This document shows, one piece after another, positions 1 to 5,834 of a DNA stretch of 5,836 bases. The DNA is from JBAXRT01 sp037131065 (GTDB lineage Bacteria; Bacteroidota; Bacteroidia; Bacteroidales; FEN-979): the NCBI GenBank assembly GCA_037131065.1, contig JBAXRT010000157.1:1-5836 (forward strand), in the 5' to 3' direction. Numbering within the stretch: position 1 is the first letter of the stretch; the number at the start of each line of letters is the position of its first letter. The translations under genes and the position numbers were made by a program. Below the pieces are notes generated by a model. That model saw nothing but the letters and a program-made list of their open reading frames with translations. It made no database searches and had not been told where the DNA came from.

Positions 1-1
1 T

Positions 2-772
2 AAATACAACCGGTTTTGCAACCCTGGTTTTCACTGGATCATACCCGGAATTGAAAAGATGTACCAGGTAAACATTACTGAAAAGATGATCAATGCGGAA
101 CCTCAGGAAATCATTACCAACGACAACCTGAACGCACGTGTTGATGCCCAGGTCTACTTTAAAATAAAATCTGATGAGGTGCATGTAAAGAATTCGCAAT
201 ACAATGTGAACAGTATTGAGTTTCAGATCGTAAACCTGGCCCGTACGACATTGCGTAACATCATTGGAACCATGACCCTGAAATCGGCAAACAGTGAGCG
301 GGGAAAGATCAATAAAGAACTTCACGGCACCCTGCTTGATGAAACGGCAAACTGGGGTATTGAGATCATCCGGACGGAACTGAAGGAGATTGATCCCCCG
401 AAGGATGTCCAGGAGACGATGAATAAGATCGTAAAAGCAGAAAATGAAAAAATTGCCGCCATCGATTTTGCCACAGCAACTGAAACGAGGGCTGACGGGG
501 AGAAACGCGCAGAAATCCGCAAGGCAGAGGGTATTAAGCAGGCTGCCATTCTGAAAGCGGAAGGAGAGGCCCAGGCCATCGCTCTCGTCAATGAAGCCGC
601 GGAAAAATACTTTGTCGGGAATGCTCAGCTTCTCAGGAAGATCCAGGCGCTGGAAACCTCCCTGAAAGACAATGCGAAAATCGTGGTGCCGGCAGGAACT
701 GACCTGGTTAACGTTCTGGGTGAGATGGCCGGAATTGTACCCTTGAAAGGAAAATCAGGGAATAACGAATAG
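2..772 (+). CDS. SPFH/Band 7 (stomatin-prohibitin family) protein, N-terminus cut off by the window
   Basis: Membrane-associated scaffold protein of the SPFH (stomatin, prohibitin, flotillin, HflK/C) superfamily. Members oligomerise at the inner membrane and organise or regulate other membrane proteins and proteases; the partner here is unknown. The frame is open to base 2, and residues before the first ATG (base 59) already match the family (NPGFHWIIPGIEKM), so that ATG is internal and the true start with its membrane anchor lies upstream. 256 residues are visible. The SPFH core runs to about residue 145, including NDNLNARVDAQVYFKI and the segment with LARTTLRNIIG. A charged Ala/Glu/Lys-rich helical stretch follows (about 145-205, with RKAEGIKQAAILKAEGEAQA), typical of the coiled-coil assembly region, then a short tail with VVPAGTDLVNVLGEMAG. 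It ends in TAG TAG TAA and converges on the STAS gene. Family assignment is firm; specific role is not known. Confidence 0.93.
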   Translation, partial: KYNRFCNPGFHWIIPGIEKMYQVNITEKMINAEPQEIITNDNLNARVDAQVYFKIKSDEVHVKNSQYNVNSIEFQIVNLARTTLRNIIGTMTLKSANSERGKINKELHGTLLDETANWGIEIIRTELKEIDPPKDVQETMNKIVKAENEKIAAIDFATATETRADGEKRAEIRKAEGIKQAAILKAEGEAQAIALVNEAAEKYFVGNAQLLRKIQALETSLKDNAKIVVPAGTDLVNVLGEMAGIVPLKGKSGNNE

Positions 773-780
773 TAGTAATC

Positions 781-1077
781 TTATAAAAGCATATCCAGAC
801 CTGCCATCCGGAGGACCTTCTCTGTCTCTTCGGATGGATTTTCAATTTTCAGTTCTTTCCCGCTCTTTTGCAATTCCTTGGATGCCGAAAGTAACATTCG
901 GATCCCGAGGGACGAAAGGTAGGTAACACCGGAAAAATCAAGTGCAACATTGGTTTTTGTATTGGCAAACAGGCTGGTGAGTTCCCATGCATGATTGCCG
1001 ATGGCATTGGTGTCGAGTTTTCCCGAGACCGCGATGCGCAGAAGTTGCTTGTCGGATTGGAGGATTTCTATTTCCAT
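781..1077 (-). CDS. STAS-domain protein, anti-sigma factor antagonist type
   Basis: Small stand-alone STAS protein of 98 residues, the usual length of SpoIIAA/RsbV-type antagonists. In such systems the unphosphorylated STAS protein binds a serine-kinase anti-sigma factor or another partner, and phosphorylation of a conserved serine releases it. The pattern is visible: an N-terminal strand with VSGKLDTN (17-24), a core strand ALDFSGVTYLSSLGIRML (45-62) in which Ser56 before LG aligns with the SpoIIAA phosphoserine, a helix (64-72) and a final strand/helix with LKIENPSEETEKVLRMAGL. It starts at ATG with no purine-rich ribosome binding site and ends in TAA. It is the last gene of the operon, 18 bp after the patatin gene. 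No RsbW/SpoIIAB-like kinase or PP2C phosphatase is in the window, so the partner is unknown; bacteria of this phylum also use such proteins outside sigma control. The 3' end carries the antisense terminator of the convergent SPFH gene. Confidence 0.88.
   Translation of the reverse strand: MEIEILQSDKQLLRIAVSGKLDTNAIGNHAWELTSLFANTKTNVALDFSGVTYLSSLGIRMLLSASKELQKSGKELKIENPSEETEKVLRMAGLDMLL
804..850 (+). terminator. Probable intrinsic terminator of the SPFH gene, inside the STAS coding region
   Basis: CCATCCG at 804-810 pairs with CGGATGG at 831-837. Pairing can continue inward through 814/827 with two G-U pairs, giving about 11 bp around a 12-base loop. On the + strand the stem is followed by ATTTTCAATTTTC, a T-rich tail; on the - strand no T run follows. 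It lies 32 bases after the SPFH stop and has the right orientation to end that transcript. The stem overlaps the last codons of the STAS gene, so coding constraint could also have produced it. No folding energy was computed. Confidence 0.45.
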
Positions 1078-1095
1078 AGAAAGGTTTTGATCAGG

Positions 1096-2004
1096 TTATT
1101 TTCTTGTTTTGATTCCCTTTTTTTCAAGGACATCCAATATGCTGGGAAGCATTTCGGTGGCTGCATGAATGCCTGCTTCATAGGCTTCAAGATTATTTTT
1201 TCCGCTCATATAGGGAATATCCTTCAGGTTCGGTGTAATGACAACATCAGCGTCTATCAGGGTCTTCTCTTTCAGTTTTTTTGCTACGATTACAAGGGAC
1301 CGCAGCCCGACCTTCAGGAAATTATCGATGCCGATCAGACTGTCAATGTCGGCCATAATATCAACGGCAATAACCACTTTGGGATTATAGGTACGGGCCA
1401 CATCAACGGGAATATTATCAAGAACCCCGCCATCGACAAGGGTCAGTCCATACATTTTGACCGGTTCAAAGATCATCGGGATAGCGCTCGAGGCATTGAT
1501 CGTTGCTGCGACTGGTCCGGAAGATAATGGAACAGATACCCCGTTGATAAGGTCGGTGGTCATCGCCACGAATGGAATAGTTAGATCTTCAATATTTTCG
1601 GTGTTGCAATTTTTCCGAATGAATTTCTGATACTTCTTACCTGAGACAAAACCTACCTTGGACCTGAACAGTGAAAAATCAAAAATGTTGGAGGCCTTTG
1701 TTGTATTGACAAGGTGGAGCAGGGAATCAATATGAGGGTTGTCTGCATAGAGGCAACCGACCATACTGCCCACACTCGCTCCCACGATCAGATCAATCGG
1801 GATCCCGGCCTCTTCAAGGACCTTAAGGACTCCGACATGCGCCATGCCATGGAATGCTCCGCCACCAAGAACCAGTGCCAACTCCGGGCTCTTATCCAGT
1901 TTGCGGGCCGGAGGCATTACAGGTGGATTATCAATCACCATAAATTTTTCGGAACACGAAAATAGAAATAAAGATAGTACTACTGCAAGTATTTTTTTTA
2001 TCAT
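1096..2004 (-). CDS. Patatin-like phospholipase family lipoprotein
   Basis: Predicted acyl hydrolase of the patatin family (RssA/NTE-like), which uses a Ser-Asp dyad to cleave acyl esters of lipids. The 302-residue product starts with a lipoprotein signal peptide: MIKK, a hydrophobic stretch, then the lipobox LFSC with Cys17 as the lipidation site, so it should be anchored in the cell envelope. The catalytic pattern is complete: glycine-rich oxyanion loop GGGAFHG (47-53), nucleophile elbow GASVG (75-79, Ser77) and the DGG motif (191-193, Asp191) in LVDGGVLDNIPVDVAR. SSAIPMIFEPV (172-182) also fits the family. The start is ATG at 2004, 6 bp after the cysC stop; the six bases before it read TCCTCC, not a ribosome binding site, so initiation probably relies on coupling or an A/U-rich context as is common in Bacteroidota. 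Translational coupling to cysC is likely. The natural lipid substrate cannot be told from sequence. Confidence 0.93.
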   Translation of the reverse strand: MIKKILAVVLSLFLFSCSEKFMVIDNPPVMPPARKLDKSPELALVLGGGAFHGMAHVGVLKVLEEAGIPIDLIVGASVGSMVGCLYADNPHIDSLLHLVNTTKASNIFDFSLFRSKVGFVSGKKYQKFIRKNCNTENIEDLTIPFVAMTTDLINGVSVPLSSGPVAATINASSAIPMIFEPVKMYGLTLVDGGVLDNIPVDVARTYNPKVVIAVDIMADIDSLIGIDNFLKVGLRSLVIVAKKLKEKTLIDADVVITPNLKDIPYMSGKNNLEAYEAGIHAATEMLPSILDVLEKKGIKTRK

Positions 2005-2010
2005 GGAGGA

Positions 2011-2622
2011 TCACTGTTTCAACCCGATCAGCGGAAGGATATGTTCCAGCAACCGGTTTACTGATTCATCAATGGAAAGAAGATCGGTTCTTATCTCAAT
2101 ATCGGGTTTAAGCGGATTTTCAAAGGGAGAATCAATACCGGTGAAAAACCTGATCTCCCCCCGGCGGGCCTTTGAATAAAGGCCATTCACATCCCTGGTC
2201 TCACAAACATCAAAAGGGGCATTTACAAAGACTTCAATAAAGTTCTCCGGCCCGATGATCCGTTTTGCCATCTCCCTGATCTCTTCGGTAGGACTGATAA
2301 AACAGTTGATGGTAATGATCCCGCAATCAAGAAAAAGCTTCGAGATCTCAGCTATCCGGCGGATATTTTCATACCTGTCCTGTCCTGAAAATCCGAGGTT
2401 ATTGTTTATCCCTGAACGGATGTTGTCTCCGTCGAGTATCTGGGTCAGAAAGCCTAATTCAAAAAGTTTTTCCTCCAGGTTTTTTGCCAGGGTAGTCTTC
2501 CCGGCCCCGGAGAGTCCGGTCAGCCAGATTACTTTGGATTTTTGGTTCAGCAGCTGCTCCTTGTCCCGGCGCTGAAGGATTTTGTGAAAAGAGGTGTGTA
2601 GTATATTTTGCCCGGTGATCAT
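2011..2622 (-). CDS. cysC: Adenylylsulfate kinase (APS kinase)
   Basis: Cytoplasmic kinase that phosphorylates the 3'-hydroxyl of adenosine 5'-phosphosulfate with ATP, giving PAPS, the sulfate donor for sulfate reduction and for sulfotransferases. From ATG at 2622 the product has 203 residues, normal for CysC. Numbering from that start: P-loop GLSGAGKT (36-43), DGDNIRSG (64-71), LGFSGQDRYENIRRIAEI (76-93), FISP (108-111) with the serine that is phosphorylated in the E. coli enzyme, RDVNGLYSKAR (143-153) and FTGIDSPFENP (160-170). An in-frame TTG at 2652 would add 10 residues, but it lies inside the promoter's -7 box, so ATG 2622 is preferred; the N-terminus then matches the family's usual short lead-in. 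First gene of a tight operon with the patatin and STAS genes; it ends in TGA. No sulfate adenylyltransferase (cysD/cysN), reductase or sulfotransferase lies in the window, so it is unclear whether PAPS feeds assimilation or sulfation. Confidence 0.95.
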   Translation of the reverse strand: MITGQNILHTSFHKILQRRDKEQLLNQKSKVIWLTGLSGAGKTTLAKNLEEKLFELGFLTQILDGDNIRSGINNNLGFSGQDRYENIRRIAEISKLFLDCGIITINCFISPTEEIREMAKRIIGPENFIEVFVNAPFDVCETRDVNGLYSKARRGEIRFFTGIDSPFENPLKPDIEIRTDLLSIDESVNRLLEHILPLIGLKQ

Positions 2623-2649
2623 GTGAGTATGGATGGTATTTTGAATGGA

Positions 2650-2681
2650 CAAAGATAATGATTGTCCTAATTGACTTCAAT
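2650..2681 (-). promoter_or_regulatory. Bacteroidota-type promoter of the cysC operon
   Basis: Read on the - strand, TATCTTTG (2657-2650) matches the Bacteroidota -7 consensus TAnnTTTG exactly. ATTG (2681-2678) lies 20 bases upstream, where a TTTG/TTG -33 element is expected. Transcription would start a few bases past 2650, leaving a leader of about 20 bases before ATG 2622. The -33 element falls within the last codons of the decayed GH3 gene. The match is by eye and no start site is mapped. Confidence 0.6.
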
Positions 2682-3355
2682 TTGTTTTTTGAGCCGGATA
2701 TCTGAAGAGGAGGAGCCAACCTCCACGATGAATTTTCCGGGCCTGACTTCAAACCGGTTTTTTTAGGATCCCAGCGGCTAAACTCTTTCACCATTATCCT
2801 GAGTGTTACCGGTATCGTTTCTCCCTTCGGAAGAGAAAATCGCTTGAAACCTTTTACACGGTTATAGGCGCACATGACAGATTCCATACCGGCATCGACC
2901 AATGCCTTGAATGCAGGCAGGTAGGGCTCCCTGAAAATATTTATGTTCGGGGTCCAGAAACTCAGTCCTGTGTATTGCTGACGGTTTTCCTTCTTGACTA
3001 CTTCACGGTGTTTGGCTCTTGCTTCGTCAGAAACTGCTGTTGCAACAAGGTACAGCAGGCTGTCGTCAAAGGTTGCGGCGAGGGCGATGGTCTGGGGGAA
3101 TACAGTGGCTTTCCCTGCCCTGGCCACCCCTTGAAGTGTCTCGCTCCGCCAGTTGTAATCTTCTATCCCGCACCGCTCAATGGCCGGGCTGTTCTATAGC
3201 ATGAGGGAGGTTTTTTCTGCCAGTGTCAGACGGGATATCAGGTCATCGATCCTTTGGTCATCACTGAGTGTAGGATCCAGGCAAGGAAATTGTGCTTTAC
3301 CGGAAATCGAAAAGGTAAAATAAAGAATAACAAGGAGAAGAACCAGTCTATTCAT
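2667..3355 (-). pseudogene. Remnant of a GH3 glycoside hydrolase (beta-glucosidase/xylosidase type)
   Basis: Decayed gene for a secreted family 3 glycoside hydrolase. It opens with ATG at 3355 and an intact signal peptide (MNRLVLLLVILYFTFSISGKAQ), then the GH3 N-terminal domain: LAEKTSLML, NSPAIERCGI, GVARAGKATVFPQTIALAATFDD and TGLSFWTPNINIFR. Lesions: an in-frame TAG (3194-3196) in the LML-NSPAIE segment; an abrupt join at about 2930 from NIFR to YLPAFKALVDAGMESVMCAYNRV, which lies further along in intact family members; a second join at about 2855 from CAYNRV straight to KGFKRFSLPKGET of the C-terminal fibronectin-III-like domain; and a one-base loss in the A7 run (2758-2764). Restoring one A gives NRFEVRPGKFIVEVGSSSSDIRL and a stop at 2667. 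Both deletions keep the frame. Only about 229 codons remain of a family usually near 850, and the segment that carries the catalytic Asp (SDC region) is gone, so no active enzyme is possible. Family assignment is firm; exact substrate is not. Confidence 0.9.
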
Positions 3356-3500
3356 ATAGGAAAGGTTTAATACGACTATTAACTTTATTTCATGGATCCC
3401 TCAGTATATTTTTGCTTAAGGAGCCTGAGAATATCAGATCCGACTTTACTATACACCGCCTGCTTCCCTTTTCATTTTATAAACTTATATATTGTTTTAT

Positions 3501-3533
3501 CAAAAGTAACATATTCATTCTATTAAAAAGCAA
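3501..3533 (-). promoter_or_regulatory. Candidate promoter reading toward the GH3 remnant
   Basis: On the - strand TACTTTTG (3508-3501) fits TAnnTTTG, with TTG (3533-3531) 22 bases upstream, slightly wider than the usual spacing. It would leave a leader of about 140 bases before the remnant's ATG at 3355. It may be the surviving promoter of the dead GH3 gene. AT-rich DNA gives chance matches easily. Confidence 0.35.
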
Positions 3534-3571
3534 GTCACGCACTGGCGCCCTTCAATATGACTGATCCGCCC

Positions 3572-3632
3572 TTGGTCTGCTAATAAGTTAATCAAGTATT
3601 TTTAGATTCATCGGCTCGTTTTCGTATTTTTA
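3572..3632 (+). promoter_or_regulatory. Candidate promoter region of the sensor kinase
   Basis: TATTTTTA occurs twice, at 3597-3604 and 3625-3632, each one base off TAnnTTTG. TTG at 3572-3574 lies 22 bases before the first copy; the second has no good -33 partner but sits 20 bases before ATG 3653. Either could drive the kinase gene. The evidence is weak because the DNA is AT-rich. Confidence 0.3.
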
Positions 3633-3652
3633 CTATTTAAAAATCAGTTAAT

Positions 3653-4594
3653 ATGAATGACCTTAATAAAACGAAGGAAGAACTTATAAATGAATTACAA
3701 ATTTTACGGAAGGACCTTGAGGAATTAAAATCATTATCCGGAAAGGACATCACAGGCGGTAATACTTTAAAGAAAATTCCGGACGAAACGGAAGAAAGTT
3801 ACCGGGTGATGTTTGAGGGAACCACAACTGGCATTTTAGCTATCGATATTGAAAGCCGCCGGTTTATCTATTCCAATCCGGCAATCTGCAAGTTATTCGG
3901 GTATACAGAGATTGAATTTCAAAGGCTTACGATAGAGAACTTAGTACCAAAGGAATCATTGGGCTTGGTTATGTCGGAATTTGAATCCCAGATACGCGGC
4001 GAGAAATCTGTATCTTTTTCCCAGTCTTGTCAGACAAAAGATGGCAAGATTATCTATGCTGACATTTCAGGTGTCGCCACCGTTATCAAAGGACGAAAAT
4101 GCAACGTAGGCTTTTTTACCGATGTGACCGGACGGAGAAAAATGGAAGAGGAATTACAAAGACTATCTGTCCGGTATCAGGCTCTTCTGTCTGACATTCC
4201 TGACATTGTTGTGGAAGTGGACAAGAATAAAATTTTTTCCTGGACGAATCAGGCAGGATTTGATTTTTACGGAGAGGGTGTTATTGGAAGGGAAGCCGCA
4301 TTTTACTTCGAGGGAGAACAGGAAACCTATGGAATTGTCGATCCGCTTTTTACCGGCAGCGAAGAGGTGATCAAAGTCAAAAGCTGGCAACAACGCAGGG
4401 ATGGTGAAAAACGACTTCTTTCCTGGAGGTGCAAGGTGCTTAAAGACAGCGATGGATGTGTTATCGGTGCACTCTCAACTGCACGTGACATCACTGAAAG
4501 TAACCATGCGGAGAATGCGTTGAAGGAGAGCGAAGAAAAATTTAAGACATTGTTTGAAAACGCTGTTGACGGTATCACACTGCTAACCAGCTAG
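3653..4594 (+). CDS. N-terminal half of an amber-interrupted PAS sensor histidine kinase
   Basis: First 313 codons of a soluble sensor kinase; the gene continues in the same frame after a TAG at 4592-4594. There is no signal peptide or membrane segment, so it should sense cytoplasmic signals. A charged coiled coil (about 3-28) is followed by PAS1 (about 50-162: YRVMFEGTTTGILAID, IYSNPAICKLFGYTEIE, QTKDGKIIYADISG, closing with FTDVTGRRK), PAS2 (about 174-283: YQALLSDIPDIVVEVD, WTNQAGFDFYG, RRDGEKRLLSWR, closing with STARDITE) and the first strand of PAS3 (about 295-313: EEKFKTLFENAVDGITLLTS). The stop falls at the Abeta/Bbeta turn of PAS3, where family members commonly have a charged residue then Gly; GAG to TAG is one simple origin. 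Ligand and cofactor are not predictable from these residues. Start is ATG 3653 with an A/T-rich leader and no Shine-Dalgarno sequence. Made alone, this half has no kinase domain and cannot phosphorylate. Confidence 0.85.
   Translation: MNDLNKTKEELINELQILRKDLEELKSLSGKDITGGNTLKKIPDETEESYRVMFEGTTTGILAIDIESRRFIYSNPAICKLFGYTEIEFQRLTIENLVPKESLGLVMSEFESQIRGEKSVSFSQSCQTKDGKIIYADISGVATVIKGRKCNVGFFTDVTGRRKMEEELQRLSVRYQALLSDIPDIVVEVDKNKIFSWTNQAGFDFYGEGVIGREAAFYFEGEQETYGIVDPLFTGSEEVIKVKSWQQRRDGEKRLLSWRCKVLKDSDGCVIGALSTARDITESNHAENALKESEEKFKTLFENAVDGITLLTS
4592..4594 (+). other. In-frame amber codon splitting the sensor kinase
   Basis: TAG sits between codons LTS and GTILMVNESFA. Reading through it joins both flanking frames into one uninterrupted frame from 3653 to 5608 with a complete third PAS domain. 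No insertion or deletion is needed, only one base substitution. Confidence 0.9.
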
Positions 4595-4606
4595 GGAACC
4601 ATTTTG

Positions 4607-5608
4607 ATGGTGAACGAATCATTTGCCAGAATGCACGGGTTTACAGTCGAAGAAATAATATTGAAAAACATCAAAGACTTTGAGACCCCAGAAACCAGTC
4701 AACTGACTCCCGGGCGGATGAAAAAGGTGCTTGCCGGTGAAACGTTGAATTTCGAAGTCGGTCATTTTTGCAAGAATGGTCAAACAATTCCCCTTGAGGT
4801 AACAACAAACCTTGTTAGCATTGATGGCCAGAATAGTATTCTTGGTTTTCACCGTGACATCGCGGATCGTAAGATGTATGAGGAAGAAATTAACCGCAAA
4901 AATAAAGAGCTTGAGCTGCTTAATGCTGAAAAGGACAAATTCTTCTCCGTCATCGCCCACGACATGCGCAGTCCTTTCACCGCTTTTCTTGGCTTTACAA
5001 AAATGATGGTCGAAGACTTGCATACATTGAGATTGGACCAAATTCAAAAGATCGCCCTGACTATGAGAAAATCCGCGGTTAATCTTTATCGTTTGCTCGA
5101 AAACTTATTGGAATGGTCACAGATGAAGAGAGGTATAACCACCTTTAAGCCTGGTTCGGTGTTGTTGAAGCCTTTGGTTATAGAATGCAAACAATCTTTT
5201 TTGGATCTGGCTCAGGATAAGAAAATCACCATCAAAATCGAAATCCAGGATGATTTGAAGGTTTTTGCCGATAAAAATATGCTGTCCTCTATTATTCGCA
5301 ACTTAACTTCCAATGCTGCGAAATATTCTCTTAAGGGCGGGACTGTTTTCATTGGAGCAAAGAAAAACCCCGGCGGATTGGTTGAGATTTATGTCAAAGA
5401 TACAGGAATTGGGATGAACCGGAAAATGATAGAAAACCTATTCCAGATCAATGTCAACACAAACCGCAAAGGTACTGAGAATGAACCAAGCACCGGGTTG
5501 GGACTGATTATCTGCAAGGATTTTACCGAAAAGCACGGAGGAAAGATATGGATGGAAAGTGAAGAGGGAAAGGGAAGTACTTTTCATTTTACAATGCCTT
5601 CCAAATAA
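4607..5608 (+). CDS. C-terminal half of the interrupted kinase: PAS3 remainder, HisKA and HATPase_c
   Basis: Carries the kinase core. In numbering from TTG 4604, the rest of PAS3 covers 1-89 (VNESFARMHGFTVEE, GHFCKNGQTIPLEV, FHRDIADRK) and a helical linker covers 90-112. HisKA has H box FFSVIAHDMRSPF with phospho-acceptor His119. HATPase_c shows N box IIRNLTSNAAKYS (Asn237), G1 VKDTGIGM (264-271), F-box-like LFQIN and G2 STGLGLIICKDF (296-307), with the typical ending GKGSTFHFTMPSK. All catalytic motifs are intact. It is expected to autophosphorylate and pass phosphate to a response regulator, but no receiver domain or regulator gene is nearby, so it is an orphan here. If made separately, ATG 4607 or TTG 4604 could be used; AGGGA (4593-4597) lies 9 bases before that ATG. 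PAS3 would then lack its first strand. More likely both halves are one gene of about 651 codons. It ends in TAA TAA. Confidence 0.87.
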   Translation: MVNESFARMHGFTVEEIILKNIKDFETPETSQLTPGRMKKVLAGETLNFEVGHFCKNGQTIPLEVTTNLVSIDGQNSILGFHRDIADRKMYEEEINRKNKELELLNAEKDKFFSVIAHDMRSPFTAFLGFTKMMVEDLHTLRLDQIQKIALTMRKSAVNLYRLLENLLEWSQMKRGITTFKPGSVLLKPLVIECKQSFLDLAQDKKITIKIEIQDDLKVFADKNMLSSIIRNLTSNAAKYSLKGGTVFIGAKKNPGGLVEIYVKDTGIGMNRKMIENLFQINVNTNRKGTENEPSTGLGLIICKDFTEKHGGKIWMESEEGKGSTFHFTMPSK

Positions 5609-5616
5609 TAAACCCT

Positions 5617-5662
5617 TGTAAAATTCACTTTACAGTTGTAATCCTTGAAAAATCTTTTCAGG
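5617..5662. terminator. Possible weak hairpins between convergent genes
   Basis: Two inverted repeats lie in the 64-base gap between the kinase stop and the stop of the converging gene: TGTAAA/TTTACA (5617-5622 and 5629-5634), and CTTGAAAA/TTTTCAGG (5644-5651 and 5655-5662, one G-U pair, three-base loop). Both stems are A/T-rich and neither has a clear T run after it, so termination is only suggested by position. Confidence 0.25.
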
Positions 5663-5672
5663 TAGCAGGAAC

Positions 5673-5834
5673 CTATTTGATTTGCAGAATGCAATAGGCA
5701 TAGTGATCATCGGACATGACAAACTCCAGAGGAGTTACGGTTTTACCCTGTCCGTAATCCCAGTAGGCAGCCTCTTTCACCCACCTTTCAAACCCGACCG
5801 TATTGAGAATGTATAATTGCATTCCGGGTTTTGC
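5673..5834 (-). CDS. C-terminal end of an unrecognised protein, start beyond the window
   Basis: An open frame enters from the right window edge and ends with TAG at 5675-5673, giving 53 residues. It includes MQLYILNTVGFERWVKEAAY, then WDYGQGKTVTPLEFVM and the end HYAYCILQIK. It is rich in aromatic residues, has mixed charge, no long hydrophobic segment and no low-complexity run, and looks like the end of a folded globular domain. I do not recognise the family. An ATG at the fifth codon would give a 49-residue protein, but the frame stays open to the edge, so a longer gene is more likely. It converges on the kinase gene with a 64-base gap. The other two - strand frames in this stretch hit stops, which supports this one. 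Confidence 0.55.
   Translation of the reverse strand, partial: AKPGMQLYILNTVGFERWVKEAAYWDYGQGKTVTPLEFVMSDDHYAYCILQIK

Larger units (their letters stand above)
3356..3652. other. AT-rich divergent intergenic region
   Basis: About 300 bases between the GH3 remnant (-) and the sensor kinase (+). I find no coding sequence, tRNA or clear structured RNA. It is visibly richer in A and T than the flanking genes, especially 3470-3530, which includes the palindrome TTTATAAA. It holds candidate promoters in both directions, listed separately, and one further + strand TATTTTTG (3407-3414) with no gene close behind it. Confidence 0.6.

Noticed and set aside
59..61. ATG at 59 as the true start of the SPFH gene
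   Set aside because: The 19 codons before it are open to the window edge and match the family, so the gene starts upstream.
991..1527. Plus-strand frame of 178 codons opposite the STAS and patatin genes
   Set aside because: It lies antisense to two genes with clear family motifs, has a Cys/His-rich unstructured composition and matches nothing I recognise.
2005..2010. TCCTCC just before the patatin start, resembling an anti-Shine-Dalgarno sequence
   Set aside because: Six bases is too little to support a function, and other genes here also start without a Shine-Dalgarno sequence.
2459..3127. A 222-codon minus-strand frame spanning the GH3 remnant and the 5' end of cysC
   Set aside because: It is created by the one-base loss in the A run; past about 2758 it reads out of frame through the end of GH3 and across cysC.
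3356..3652. Intergenic region as a possible small RNA or riboswitch
   Set aside because: I see no strong stems, conserved motif or terminator; only AT-rich sequence and weak promoter matches.
3194..4594. Two in-frame TAG codons (GH3 remnant and kinase) as a sign that TAG is recoded to an amino acid
   Set aside because: TAG also ends the SPFH gene, the 5673 gene and the repaired GH3 frame at the expected places, and the GH3 gene has other disabling lesions. Ordinary nonsense mutations explain both.
4619..5047. Minus-strand frame of 142 codons opposite the kinase gene
   Set aside because: It is antisense to PAS3 and HisKA coding sequence with no start context or recognisable domain.
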